From NCBI GenBank assembly GCA_030066685.1, contig JASJBF010000004.1, positions 1-64,000 on the forward strand: a stretch of 64,000 nt of DNA, in the 5' to 3' direction. This DNA comes from Kiloniellales bacterium (GTDB lineage: Bacteria > Pseudomonadota > Alphaproteobacteria > Kiloniellales > JAKSBE01). Of the stretch, positions 7,845 to 17,185 are shown piece by piece (position 1 is the stretch's first letter; every line of letters begins with the position of its first letter). The notes beneath the pieces were generated by a model. The model saw only the letters and a program-made list of their open reading frames with translations. It was not told where the DNA came from and ran no database searches. Made by a program: the position numbers and the translations under genes.

Positions 7845-8831
7845 ATGTTCGCCTTCATCGTCCAGCGCCTGTTCCAGGCCATCATCGTCATGCTGGTGGT
7901 CGGCTTCGTATCGTTCTCGCTGTTCCAGTTCGTCGGCGATCCGATCAACAACATGGTCGGCCAGGACGCCACCGAGGAGCAGCGGCAGTTGCTGCGCGAG
8001 CGGCTCGGCGTCGATAAGCCCTTTCCGGTCCAGTTCGCAAACTGGATCGGGAATTCCCTGCAGGGCGAGTTCGGCCTGTCCTACCGGATGGGCGTGCCGG
8101 TCGACGGTGTGATCGCCGATCGCCTGCCCGCGACTCTCGAGCTGGTCTTCGTCTCCGCCATCCTGGCCCTGGTGATCGGCGTGCCGATGGGGGTCTACAC
8201 CGGGCTCAACCGCAACGCCTGGCTGTCCCGGGTCTTTTTGACGGTCTCGCTGATCGGCATATCCCTGCCGACCTTCGTCATCGGCATCCTGCTGATCCTG
8301 ATCTTCGGGGTCTGGCTCGGCTGGCTGCCGACCTTCGGACGAGGCGGGGTGGTTGATCTGGGCTGGTGGACAACGAGCTTCCTGACCTTCGACGGCTGGC
8401 GCTCGATCATCATGCCGGCGACCACCCTGGCGCTGTTCCAGTTGACCCTGATCATGCGCCTGGTGCGCGCCGAGATGCTCGAGGTCATGCGCACGGACTA
8501 CATCAAGTTCGCCCGGGCCCGGGGGCTAAGCAACCGCGCGGTGAACTTCGGCCACGCCCTGAAGAACACCCTGGTGCCGGTGATCACGATCATGGGCCTG
8601 CAGATCGGCTCGCTGCTCGCCTTCTCGATCATCACCGAGACGGTCTTCCAGTGGCCGGGCATGGGCCTCCTGATCCTGCAGGCGATCCAGTTCGTCGACA
8701 TCCCGGTGATGTCCAGCTACCTGGTGCTGATCGCCCTGTTCTTCGTCCTGATCAACCTCATCGTCGATCTGCTCTACTTCGCGGTGGATCCGCGTCTGCG
8801 CGCCGAGCACGTCGGCGGCGCGGCGCACTGA
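7845..8831 (+). CDS. ABC transporter permease, DppB type
   Basis: Inner-membrane permease of 328 residues with an N-terminal TM helix (FIVQRLFQAIIVMLVVGFVSF), a periplasmic loop containing LRERLGVDKPFPVQF, and five further TM helices. The EAA-type loop for ATPase docking is visible near YIKFARARGLSNRAV. It follows the binding protein by 85 bases and precedes the second permease by 10 bases. Together the two permeases form the channel. Confidence 0.93.
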   Translation: MFAFIVQRLFQAIIVMLVVGFVSFSLFQFVGDPINNMVGQDATEEQRQLLRERLGVDKPFPVQFANWIGNSLQGEFGLSYRMGVPVDGVIADRLPATLELVFVSAILALVIGVPMGVYTGLNRNAWLSRVFLTVSLIGISLPTFVIGILLILIFGVWLGWLPTFGRGGVVDLGWWTTSFLTFDGWRSIIMPATTLALFQLTLIMRLVRAEMLEVMRTDYIKFARARGLSNRAVNFGHALKNTLVPVITIMGLQIGSLLAFSIITETVFQWPGMGLLILQAIQFVDIPVMSSYLVLIALFFVLINLIVDLLYFAVDPRLRAEHVGGAAH

Positions 8832-8841
8832 GGAGAGGGGC

Positions 8842-9807
8842 ATGGCGCAGAACATCGATACCGCCGAGATCGCGCCCTCCTTCGGGGCCCGGGTCGCCGA
8901 CAGCCTGAAGCGCTTCTTCGACGGCGACGTCTTCTACAGCTTCAAGCGCTCGCCGGTCACCATCGTGGCCTTCGCGATCACCATGGTCTTGTTCCTCGCG
9001 GCCCTGCTGGCACCCTGGCTGGCGCCCTACGACACCCTGGACGTCAAGACGCTCAACCTGATGGATGCCTACCGGCCACCGGTCTGGGAGGCCGGCGGCG
9101 ATCCGCGCTTCCTGCTCGGCACCGACGACCAGGGCCGAGACATCCTCTCGGCAATCATGTTCGGGCTGCAGATTTCGCTCGGGGTCGGCTTCGCCTCGAT
9201 CGTCCTGGCCGCCTTCGTCGGCACCTTCCTCGGTTTGCTCAGCGGCTACGTGGGCGGACGGCTGGAAAGCATCATCATGCGGACTGCCGACATCCAGCTG
9301 ACCTTCCCGGCAATTCTCATCGCCCTGCTGATCGACGGCATCGTCGGCTCGGTCCTGCCGCGGGGCGCGGCCGAGGACCTGAAGCTCTACGTCCTGGTCC
9401 TGGCGATCGCGGCCTCGCAGTGGGTCAACTTCGCCCGCACGGTGCGCGGCTCGACCCTGGTCGAGAAGAACAAGGAGTACGTTCAGGCCGCACGGGTGAT
9501 CGGCATCCATCCGGCGCTGATCATGATCCGCCATGTCCTGCCCAACGTCATGGGGCCGGTGCTGGTCATCGCGACCCTGAGCCTGGCGATCGCCATCATC
9601 ACCGAGGCGACGCTCTCCTTCCTGGGCGTCGGCGTGCCGATCACCCGGCCGTCCCTGGGCACCCTGATCCGCATCGGCCAGCAGTACCTCTTCTCCGGCG
9701 AGTGGTGGATGACCATCTTCCCGAGCCTGGCCCTGGTCGTGCTGGTGCTGGCGGTCAACCTCCTGGGCGACTGGCTGCGCGACGCCCTCAATCCGAAGCT
9801 GCGGTGA
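8842..9807 (+). CDS. ABC transporter permease, DppC type
   Basis: Inner-membrane permease of 321 residues. It has the N-terminal cytosolic stretch and TM1 (TIVAFAITMVLFLAALLA) of DppC proteins, the LLGTDDQGRDILS motif after TM1, and the EAA loop around YVQAARVIGIHPALI. A ribosome binding site GAGAGGGGC precedes the ATG at 8842. It is co-transcribed with the other importer genes; the next start is 5 bases after its stop. Confidence 0.93.
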   Translation: MAQNIDTAEIAPSFGARVADSLKRFFDGDVFYSFKRSPVTIVAFAITMVLFLAALLAPWLAPYDTLDVKTLNLMDAYRPPVWEAGGDPRFLLGTDDQGRDILSAIMFGLQISLGVGFASIVLAAFVGTFLGLLSGYVGGRLESIIMRTADIQLTFPAILIALLIDGIVGSVLPRGAAEDLKLYVLVLAIAASQWVNFARTVRGSTLVEKNKEYVQAARVIGIHPALIMIRHVLPNVMGPVLVIATLSLAIAIITEATLSFLGVGVPITRPSLGTLIRIGQQYLFSGEWWMTIFPSLALVVLVLAVNLLGDWLRDALNPKLR

Positions 9808-9812
9808 GGCCG

Positions 9813-10811
9813 ATGCGCAAGAACCAGCCGCTGCTGAAGGTCGAGAACCTACGGATCGAGTTCCCGACCCGCCGCGGCACCCTGGTGGCGGTCGACGACA
9901 TCTCCTTCCATATCGACGAAGGCGAAGTCCTGGGCGTGGTCGGCGAGTCCGGCGCGGGCAAGTCGCTGACCGGCTCTGCGATCATCGGCCTGCTCGAGCC
10001 GCCGGGGCGGATCGCCGGCGGCAAGGTCCTGCTGGAGGGCCAGGACATCGCGAATCTGCCCTACGAGCTGATACGGCGGATTCGCGGCCGCCATATCGGC
10101 ATGGTCTTCCAGGACCCGCTGACCAGCCTCAACCCGCTCTACACGGTCGGCCGGCAGCTCACCGAGACCATCCTGACCCACAGCCAGATGAGCCCGCAGG
10201 AGGCCCGCGAACGCGCCATCGAGCTGCTGTCGGAGGTCGGTATCCCATCGCCGCAGCTTCGGGTCGACCAGTACCCTCACCAGTTCTCCGGCGGCATGCG
10301 CCAGCGGGTGGTGATCGCTTTGGCGCTCTGCGTCAATCCGCGCCTGATCATCGCCGACGAGCCGACCACGGCCCTGGACGTCTCGATCCAGGCCCAGATC
10401 ATCTCGCTGCTGAAGAAGCTCTGCCGGGAGCACGGCGCCGCGGTCATGCTGATCACCCACGACATGGGGGTGATCGCCGAGACCGCCGACAGGGTCGCGG
10501 TCATGTACGCCGGCCGTCTGGCCGAGGTCGGGCCGGTCGAGGACGTGATCATGCGGGCCAAGCATCCCTACACCCACGGCCTGATGGGCTCGATCCCGAA
10601 AATGGGCCACGAAACGGAGCGCCTGGAGCAGATCGAAGGCTCCATGCCGCGGCTGACCGAGATCCCCAGCGGCTGCGCCTTCAATCCGCGCTGCCCCAGG
10701 GCCTTCGACCGCTGCGTCGCGCAGCGCCCCGACCTGATGCAGGTGGACAGCTCGCAGGTCGCCTGCTGGCTCTTCGACCAGCCGCTGGAAAGGACCGGAA
10801 GCGATGGCTGA
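9813..10811 (+). CDS. Peptide-type ABC transporter ATPase, DppD type
   Basis: Cytosolic ATPase of 332 residues. It has Walker A (GESGAGKS, near residue 43), signature SGGMRQR, Walker B IIADEPT and switch His (ITHD). The C-terminal oligopeptide-transporter domain carries the cysteine-rich GCAFNPRCPRAFDRC segment, seen in Dpp/Opp ATPases and able to hold an iron-sulfur cluster in some homologues. The ATG at 9813 was chosen because the protein opens at the usual LLKVENLRIEF. The longer frame runs inside the permease gene. It overlaps the next gene by 8 bases. Confidence 0.93.
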   Translation: MRKNQPLLKVENLRIEFPTRRGTLVAVDDISFHIDEGEVLGVVGESGAGKSLTGSAIIGLLEPPGRIAGGKVLLEGQDIANLPYELIRRIRGRHIGMVFQDPLTSLNPLYTVGRQLTETILTHSQMSPQEARERAIELLSEVGIPSPQLRVDQYPHQFSGGMRQRVVIALALCVNPRLIIADEPTTALDVSIQAQIISLLKKLCREHGAAVMLITHDMGVIAETADRVAVMYAGRLAEVGPVEDVIMRAKHPYTHGLMGSIPKMGHETERLEQIEGSMPRLTEIPSGCAFNPRCPRAFDRCVAQRPDLMQVDSSQVACWLFDQPLERTGSDG

Positions 10812-11859
10812 CGCCCTACAGCCCCTGCCGGCAGAGCCGGACCGGCCGCTGCTGCAGGTCCACGACCTGGCGAAGTACTTCGACGTCTCGCCGCCCTTCA
10901 TCACCCGCGCCCTGAACCGGGAAGGGCGCACCCTGCTGAAGGCGGTCGACGGCGTCAGCTTCGAGATTCCCAAGGGCAAGACCTTCAGCCTGGTCGGCGA
11001 ATCCGGCTGCGGCAAGTCGACGGTCGCCCGTCTGGTCGTGCAGCTCTACCACCCGACCAAGGGCAAGGTCGAGTTCGACGGCACCGACCTTGCCGCGCTG
11101 TCGTCGCGCCGCGCCATGGAGCCGGTGCGCAAGCGCATGCAGATGATCTTCCAGGATCCCTACGCCAGCCTCAATCCGCGCTGGCGGGTCGCCGACATCA
11201 TCGCCGAGCCGATCCGGGCGCATCAGCTGATCGAGGGCGAGCGGGACACGATCAAGCGGGTCGGCGAGCTGCTGGAGCAGGTGCGCCTCAGCCCGCGCGA
11301 CGGCGAGAAGTTCCCGCACGAGTTCTCCGGCGGCCAGCGCCAGCGCATCTCGATCGCCCGGGCGCTGGCCAGCAATCCGGAGTTCCTGGTCTGCGACGAG
11401 CCGACCTCGGCCCTCGACGTCTCGGTGCAGGCGCAGATCCTCAACCTGATGAAGGACCTGCAGCGCGAGCTCGGGCTGACCTATCTCTTCATCAGCCACG
11501 ACCTGGCGGTGGTCTATCACATCTCCGACTACGTCGGTGTCATGTACCTGGGCCGCCTGGTCGAGTGGTCGGACGCGCGCAGCGTCTTCCACGCGCCCAA
11601 GCATCCCTACACCCGGATGCTGCTGGACGCGATCCCGGACCTGGAGATGACCGGCCGCAGCCGGATTCCTGTGGCGGGCGAGGTGCCGAGCCCGATCCAT
11701 CCGCCCTCCGGCTGCCACTTCCATCCGCGCTGTCCTTTCGCCAACGAGCGCTGCCAGACCGAGTCGCCGGTCCTCGGCCATCACGACGACCGCGAGGTCG
11801 CCTGCCACGCGGTGGAAGAGAACCGTCTGCCGGAGACCGGCGCCGCGGCCCCTGTTTGA
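10804..11859 (+). CDS. Peptide-type ABC transporter ATPase, DppF type
   Basis: Second ATPase of the importer, 351 residues. Walker A is GESGCGKST, the signature SGGQRQR, Walker B VCDEPT and the switch ISHD. The C-terminal domain again has the paired cysteines ([15 protein letters not shown]). It pairs with the DppD-type subunit to form the asymmetric ATPase dimer. Its start lies within the end of the upstream gene, so translation is probably coupled. A hairpin-rich repeat follows about 85 bases downstream. Confidence 0.93.
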   Translation: MADALQPLPAEPDRPLLQVHDLAKYFDVSPPFITRALNREGRTLLKAVDGVSFEIPKGKTFSLVGESGCGKSTVARLVVQLYHPTKGKVEFDGTDLAALSSRRAMEPVRKRMQMIFQDPYASLNPRWRVADIIAEPIRAHQLIEGERDTIKRVGELLEQVRLSPRDGEKFPHEFSGGQRQRISIARALASNPEFLVCDEPTSALDVSVQAQILNLMKDLQRELGLTYLFISHDLAVVYHISDYVGVMYLGRLVEWSDARSVFHAPKHPYTRMLLDAIPDLEMTGRSRIPVAGEVPSPIHPPSGCHFHPRCPFANERCQTESPVLGHHDDREVACHAVEENRLPETGAAAPV

Positions 11860-11875
11860 GGTTGTCCTACCCCTT

Positions 11876-12032
11876 ACCCTCCACCGCCTCCGGCGGCGGG
11901 CCCCTCCCTATCCCTTGGGGGAGAGAAATCAGGCGCGTGCGGAGAATCCCTCTCCCTTTGTGGGAGAGGGTTGCGTAGGCTTGGCGCGGCGCAGGCCGCG
12001 TCTTAGCCGGAGCTGGGTGAGGGGGCGGGCCG
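11876..12032 (+). repeat. Dispersed hairpin repeat of the CCCTCTCCC/GGGAGAGGG type
   Basis: The stretch holds a perfect 9-bp inverted repeat, CCCTCTCCC (11948-11956) with GGGAGAGGG (11962-11970). Around it are further C-rich and G-rich arms, beginning CTCCACCGCCTCCGG and ending GCTGGGTGAGGG. Such elements are common between genes in alphaproteobacteria and are often mis-called as small proteins. Here it separates the ABC operon from the dehydrogenase gene. Confidence 0.55.
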
Positions 12033-12055
12033 CCGCAAGAACAGGGAGGAAAGCC

Positions 12056-12784
12056 ATGGCCGAGGGACGGCTGGCGGCCGAGGGCCGGGTGATCATGATC
12101 TCCGGCGCCAACCGGGGGATCGGGCGCGCGGTCGCCGAGAAGCTCTACACCGAGGGCTTCGCGCTCTCCCTGGGCGCGCGCCAGGTCGACAGCCTGGGCC
12201 CGCTGGTCGTGGACTGGGACCCGGCGCGGGTGCTCTGCCACGACTTCGAGGCCCGCGACCGGGGCAGCGCGGCGGCCTGGGTCGGCGCGACCGCCGATCG
12301 CTTCGGCCGGATCGACGGCCTCGTCGCCAACGCCGGGGTGATGCACCCCTTCGACGTCGATGAGGAGAACGAGTCCCTGCTGGACGAGATGTGGGAGGTC
12401 AACGTCAAAGGGCCCCTGCGTCTGATCCGCGCCGCCTTTCCGCACCTCCGGAAGGCCGGCAGCGGTCGCGTGGTCAACATCGTCTCGCTCTCGGGCAAGC
12501 GGGTGAAGGGCCGCATCGCCGGCGGCTACGCCATGACCAAGCATGCCGCCGCGGCGCTGACCAACGCGGTGCGCTACAGCGGCTGGGAGGACGGGATCCG
12601 CGGCACCTCGATCTGCCCGGGCTACGTCGCCACCGACATGACCGCCGAGGTCACCTCCTTCGACCGGGACAAGATGATCCCCGCGGCCAGCGTCGCCGAG
12701 CTGGTCTCCCTGGCGCTCACCCTGCCCAACGAGGCCTCTGTCGCCGAGATCCCGGTCAACTGCGTCCTGGAGCCCTTGATCTAG
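12056..12784 (+). CDS. Short-chain dehydrogenase/reductase
   Basis: NAD(P)-dependent oxidoreductase of the classical SDR family, 242 residues. It has the nucleotide motif SGANRGIGRAV (residues about 17-27), the NAG motif in LVANAGVMHPF, the catalytic Ser in IVSLSGKRVKG and the Tyr-Lys pair in YAMTKHA. The ATG at 12056 follows a strong GGGAGGAAAG site. The longer reading frame passes through the dispersed repeat and is not real. The gene may belong with the peptide importer operon, 196 bases upstream, but the repeat between them could end transcription. Substrate unknown. Confidence 0.9.
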   Translation: MAEGRLAAEGRVIMISGANRGIGRAVAEKLYTEGFALSLGARQVDSLGPLVVDWDPARVLCHDFEARDRGSAAAWVGATADRFGRIDGLVANAGVMHPFDVDEENESLLDEMWEVNVKGPLRLIRAAFPHLRKAGSGRVVNIVSLSGKRVKGRIAGGYAMTKHAAAALTNAVRYSGWEDGIRGTSICPGYVATDMTAEVTSFDRDKMIPAASVAELVSLALTLPNEASVAEIPVNCVLEPLI

Positions 12785-12925
12785 CCCCCTAGGATCTGCC
12801 CGCGTCCGGAAATTTGAGGTCGCGCCTAGGGCAGCGTGCTATCAAACACCGCCGGTAGCGGACACCCCGGCGCCGCAAGCTGGCGGCCGGGCTTCGAGGG
12901 GATCTCGGGAGAGGGCACCAGCTGC

Positions 12926-13711
12926 ATGGAGAAACGTTTCGCCTTCGCGCAGGACCTGGCTCGCGAGGCGGGCGCCCTTGCGCGTCGGCGCTTCGCCGGT
13001 CGGGAGGCCCTGAAGATCGAGAGCAAGGGACTCCAGGATTGGGTCAGCGAAGCCGACCGTGAGGTCGAAGCCATGATCCGCGCCCGCATCGCCGCGGCCT
13101 TTCCGCAAGACGGCTTCCTGGGCGAGGAGAGCGGCGCGGCCGTCGCGGCCGAGGGCGAGGCCGGGCCGACATGGGTGGTCGATCCGATCGACGGCACCGC
13201 CTGCTTCCTGGCCGGCATCCCGACCTGGTGCGTCTCGATCGCCCTGGTATCGCAGGGCGAGATCGAGCTCGGCGTCGTCTACGACCCCAATGCCGAGGAG
13301 CTCTTCGCGGCGCGCCGCGGGCAGGGTGTCCGGCTGAACGGCGCGCCCCTGCCGCCGCCAACCGCCAGCCGCTTCGCGGACGGACTCTTCGGGCTGGGCC
13401 ATTCCACGCGGGTGCCGCCGGAGGACTTGCTGGGCTTCATGGCGGATCTCCTGCAGGCCGGCGGCATGTTCGTCCGCAACGGCTCCGGAGCCCTGATGCT
13501 CGCCTACGTCGCCGCCGGCCGGCTGGTCGGTTATTTCGAGCCCCACATGAACGCCTGGGACACCCTGGCAGGCTTCGCGCTGGTTCGCGAGGCGGGGGGC
13601 TGGACCAACGACTACCTGACCGGCGACGCGCTGCAATCCGGCAATCCGGTCGCCGCCTGCGCACCGGCACTCGCCGGGGAACTGGGCGGCCTTCTGAAGG
13701 GGCGGATCTAG
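12926..13711 (+). CDS. Inositol-monophosphatase-family phosphatase
   Basis: Mg2+-dependent phosphatase of 261 residues. It shows the three metal-binding motifs: GEESG (near residue 69), WVVDPIDGTACF (near 86) and WDTLAGFALVREAGG (near 211). Family members hydrolyse inositol phosphate, fructose-1,6-bisphosphate, PAP or histidinol phosphate; these cannot be separated by eye. The ATG at 12926 follows a GGGAGAGGGC site. It lies 188 bases before an AfuABC-type importer predicted to bind sugar phosphates, so it may dephosphorylate the imported ligand. Confidence 0.88.
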   Translation: MEKRFAFAQDLAREAGALARRRFAGREALKIESKGLQDWVSEADREVEAMIRARIAAAFPQDGFLGEESGAAVAAEGEAGPTWVVDPIDGTACFLAGIPTWCVSIALVSQGEIELGVVYDPNAEELFAARRGQGVRLNGAPLPPPTASRFADGLFGLGHSTRVPPEDLLGFMADLLQAGGMFVRNGSGALMLAYVAAGRLVGYFEPHMNAWDTLAGFALVREAGGWTNDYLTGDALQSGNPVAACAPALAGELGGLLKGRI

Positions 13712-13899
13712 GCCGGAATTCCCGCCGCGCTGGGGCCATTTGTCGGGCGGCCGGTCCTTGTATCAAGATGACGGTTTTGTTGCACCTTTGTGATGCTTGG
13801 TGCCAAGCTGACAAAGGGTTGGGCAGGGCCGGGACAGGCGCGCCCGGATCGCCAAGGCGGCGCAAAGCCGCCGGAGAACTACAAAGGGGAGGATATGCC

Positions 13900-14934
13900 A
13901 TGAGACCCAAAACACGGCTTGCGGCCTATCTGGGAATCATAGCGGCGAGCAGCTTTGTCGCTTTTTCAGCAACTTCGGCCGATCGCCTGACGCTTTACTG
14001 CAGCCCACAGATCGAGTGGTGTCAGCTGATGGTCGAGGCCTTTTCCAAGGAGACCGGCATCGACGTGGCCATGACCCGCAAGAGCTCGGGCGAGACCTTC
14101 GCCCAGATCAAGGCGGAGGCGCGCAATCCCAAGGGCGACGTCTGGTGGGGCGGCACGGGCGATCCGCACCTGCAGGCGGCCGAGGAAGGCCTGACCGAGC
14201 CCTATACCTCGCCGGTACAGGTCCAGCTCCACGACTGGGCCAAGAACCAGGCCAAGGCGTCGAACGGCCGCACGGTCGGTATCTACGCCGGTGCGCTGGG
14301 CATCGGCTACAACGAGGACCTGCTGAAGTCCAAGGGCCTGCCGGCGCCAGAATGCTGGGAGGACCTCACCAAGGCCGATTACAAGGGCGAGATCCAGATC
14401 GCCAACCCGAATTCGTCCGGCACCGCCTATACGACCTTGGCGACCATCGTCCAGATCTTCGGCGAGGAAGCGGGCTTCGAGTACCTCAAGGGCCTGCACA
14501 AGAACGTCAACACCTACACCAAGTCGGGCTCGGCGCCGATCAAGGCCGCGGCGCGCGGCGAGACCACCATCGGCATCACCTTCATGCACGACATGGTGAC
14601 TCAGGCAGTGCAGGGCTTTCCGATCAAGATCGTCGCGCCCTGCGAGGGCACGGGCTACGAGATCGGCTCCATGAGCATCATCAAGGGCGGGCGCAATCCG
14701 GAGAGCGCGAAGAAGTTCTACGACTTTGCGCTGCGCGCCGACATCCAGGTACGGGCGGCCGAGGCCAAGGCCTATCAGGTCCCGTCGAACACCGGCGCGG
14801 CCCCGCCGCAGCAGGCGCCCAAGCTGGATGAGCTCAAGCTGATCGACTACGACTTCAAGAAGTACGGCTCCTCGGCCGAGCGCAAGCGCCTGCTGAAGAA
14901 ATGGGACGACGAGGTCAACTCCTTGCCGAGGTGA
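13900..14934 (+). CDS. ABC transporter substrate-binding protein, AfuA-like (sugar phosphate or related)
   Basis: Periplasmic binding protein, 344 residues, with a Sec signal peptide cleaved after about residue 27. It would usually be annotated as a ferric-iron binding protein. The tyrosine pair of FbpA-type iron binders is not apparent. Instead His230-Asp231 (TFMHDMVTQ) and Glu254 (GTGYEIGS) have the same 24-residue spacing as the His205-Asp206 and Glu229 that I recall for the sugar-phosphate site of AfuA. The ATG at 13900 follows AGGGGAGGAT. A GGCGGC/GCCGCC hairpin (13856-13872) lies in the leader. The permease follows after 37 bases. Confidence 0.85.
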   Translation: MRPKTRLAAYLGIIAASSFVAFSATSADRLTLYCSPQIEWCQLMVEAFSKETGIDVAMTRKSSGETFAQIKAEARNPKGDVWWGGTGDPHLQAAEEGLTEPYTSPVQVQLHDWAKNQAKASNGRTVGIYAGALGIGYNEDLLKSKGLPAPECWEDLTKADYKGEIQIANPNSSGTAYTTLATIVQIFGEEAGFEYLKGLHKNVNTYTKSGSAPIKAAARGETTIGITFMHDMVTQAVQGFPIKIVAPCEGTGYEIGSMSIIKGGRNPESAKKFYDFALRADIQVRAAEAKAYQVPSNTGAAPPQQAPKLDELKLIDYDFKKYGSSAERKRLLKKWDDEVNSLPR

Positions 14935-14971
14935 CCGGGACGAGGCCTCTGCCCCTTCGCGGGAGCGGCGC

Positions 14972-17185
14972 TTGAACAGGACGGTCCTGCTCTGGCTGGC
15001 GGCGGGCTGGGTCGGTTTCGCGATCCTGCCCTGGTACGCGATCGAGGAGGGCTTCTGGGGCTTTGAATGGGTCCTGGACGGCTATCCCCTGGATCCCGAC
15101 GCGGCCCCCGCCCTGGTGCAGGTCTTTCTGGGGAAGCCCTGGCTGGCACCCTTGGCGCTTTGTCTTCTGGCGCCGCTGGGGGTCGCCGGGCGGGCGAAGG
15201 CCGACCCGCGTTTCGCCTCGGTCCTCCTGGCCGCGGGCGGTGGCGGTCTGGCCTACTTTTTCCTGCAGGCCTTCGCCATCGGCCTCGGCGGTTGGGAGTT
15301 CGTCCTGCTTGAGGCCGCCTTCGGGCCGCTCGGCACCCGCCAGTTTGGGATGGGCTACGGTGCGCTGCTTGTCTGCGGCGCCCTGCTTTTCCTCTTCACC
15401 CAAGGCCTGGCGGCGCGCGGTCTGGTCAAGGGCGATGTCTTCGTGGTTGGTGCCATCGGCCTGATCATCGCCCTGGTCGCGGCCTTCATTTTCTTCCCGG
15501 TCCTCAATATCATGACCAGCGCGCTCCAGGACGAGGAGGGGGCCTATTCCGCCTCGGTCTTCCTCGGCAAGCTCTTCGACGGCAAGATCTGGAGCCTGCG
15601 CTGCCTGGGCGAGGCCGTGCAGTGCGGCGTCGCCTGGAACTCGCTGTTGCTGGCGGTGCTGACCGGCCTGAGCACGACCCTGCTGGGCCTGGCCTTCGCC
15701 CTGATCGCCGCGCGCACCGGCTTTCGCCTGAAGCGGGCCCTGCGGGTCCTGACGGTGCTGCCGATCATCACGCCGCCCTTCGTCATCGGCCTCGCCCTGA
15801 TCCTGCTGTTCGGCCGCTCCGGCGCGATCACCCAGTTCATGGACTGGGCCTTCGAGATTCCGGCCTCGCGCTGGATCTACGGACTGCCCGGCATCTGGTT
15901 CGCCCAGACCCTGGCCTTCACGCCGATCGCCTTCCTGGTCCTGATCGGGGTGGTCGAGGGCGTCAGTCCATCGATGGAGGAGGCTGCCTTGACCCTGCGC
16001 GCCGACACATGGCGTACCTTCTCGACGGTCTCCTTGCCCCTGATGCGCCCGGGTCTGGCCAATGCCTTCCTGTTGGGTTTCATCGAGAGCCTGGCCGACT
16101 TCGGCAATCCCCTGGTGCTGGGCGGCAGCTACGGCGTGCTCTCGACGGAGATCTTCTTCGCCATCGTCGGGGCGCAATACGACCAGGGCCGCGCCGCGGT
16201 CCTGGCCATCGTCCTGCTCGCCTTCACCTTGAGTGCCTTCTACGCCCAGCGCCGCTGGCTGGGCCGCAAGTCCTACACGACCATCACAGGCAAGGGCGAT
16301 GCCGGCCGGCACGCGCCGCTGCCCAGGAGCATCGAGTGGACCGCCTTCGCCACGGCCCTGCCCTGGGCCCTGCTGACCCTGGTCATCTACTGCATGATCC
16401 TCTTCGGCGGCTTCGTCGAGACCTGGGGCTACGACCACAGCTTCACCCTGCGCCACTACGTCGAGGCCTTCTCGATCACTACGGGCGAGCACGGCGTGGT
16501 TTGGAGCGGTGCGGCCTGGAACTCCTTCTTCACCACCATCGTGATCGCCAGCGTGGCGGCGCCGCTGACCGCCGCCATCGGCCTGCTGACGGCCTATCTC
16601 CTGGTCCGTCAGCGCTTCGCCGGCCGCGAGGCTTTCGAGTTCGGCACCATGCTAAGCTTCGCCATCCCGGGCACGGTGATCGGCATCAGCTACATCCTGG
16701 CCTTCAACGTGCCGCCCTTCGAGCTGACCGGCACCGGCGCGATCCTGGTGCTCTGCTTTATCTTCCGCAATATGCCGGTGGGAGTGCGTGCCGGCATCGC
16801 CGCGATGAGCCAGCTCGACCAGAACCTGGACGAGGCCTCGCTGACCCTGGGCGCCAACACCTTCACCACCGTGCGCCGGGTCATCCTGCCGCTGTTGCGC
16901 CCGGCGATCGTGGCTTCCCTGGTCTTCAGTTTCGTGCGCGCCATGACCGCGATCAGCGCGGTCATCTTTCTGGTCAGCGCCGAGTTCGACATGGCCACCT
17001 CCTACATTATCGGCCGGGTCGAAAACGGCGACTACGGCCTTGCGATCTCCTATGCCTCGGTCCTGATCCTGGTCATGCTGACGGCGGTTTCCCTGGTCCA
17101 GCTCGTTGTCGGCCAGCGGCGCCTGCGGCGCGGCGATGAGAGCAGGGCGGCGGGCGCCCCGGCAGCCGGGGAGGCGGTCGCGTGA
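14972..17185 (+). CDS. Iron/sugar-phosphate type ABC permease with two fused permease domains, AfuB-like
   Basis: A 737-residue inner-membrane protein with two tandem binding-protein-dependent permease domains (about residues 215-440 and 500-715). A hydrophobic N-terminal region with several extra TM helices precedes them. It is longer than FbpB (about 500 residues) and close to the AfuB size class. EAA-type loops are seen near MEEAALTLRADTWRTF and LDEASLTLGANTFTTV. The start is TTG with GGGAG upstream. The stop overlaps the ATPase start by 4 bases (GTGA). Confidence 0.9.
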   Translation: MNRTVLLWLAAGWVGFAILPWYAIEEGFWGFEWVLDGYPLDPDAAPALVQVFLGKPWLAPLALCLLAPLGVAGRAKADPRFASVLLAAGGGGLAYFFLQAFAIGLGGWEFVLLEAAFGPLGTRQFGMGYGALLVCGALLFLFTQGLAARGLVKGDVFVVGAIGLIIALVAAFIFFPVLNIMTSALQDEEGAYSASVFLGKLFDGKIWSLRCLGEAVQCGVAWNSLLLAVLTGLSTTLLGLAFALIAARTGFRLKRALRVLTVLPIITPPFVIGLALILLFGRSGAITQFMDWAFEIPASRWIYGLPGIWFAQTLAFTPIAFLVLIGVVEGVSPSMEEAALTLRADTWRTFSTVSLPLMRPGLANAFLLGFIESLADFGNPLVLGGSYGVLSTEIFFAIVGAQYDQGRAAVLAIVLLAFTLSAFYAQRRWLGRKSYTTITGKGDAGRHAPLPRSIEWTAFATALPWALLTLVIYCMILFGGFVETWGYDHSFTLRHYVEAFSITTGEHGVVWSGAAWNSFFTTIVIASVAAPLTAAIGLLTAYLLVRQRFAGREAFEFGTMLSFAIPGTVIGISYILAFNVPPFELTGTGAILVLCFIFRNMPVGVRAGIAAMSQLDQNLDEASLTLGANTFTTVRRVILPLLRPAIVASLVFSFVRAMTAISAVIFLVSAEFDMATSYIIGRVENGDYGLAISYASVLILVMLTAVSLVQLVVGQRRLRRGDESRAAGAPAAGEAVA

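Noticed and set aside
14915-16492. Long minus-strand frame opposite the fused permease
   Set aside because: Antisense shadow, Gln/Gly/Asp-rich with no motif; the plus-strand permease is clear.
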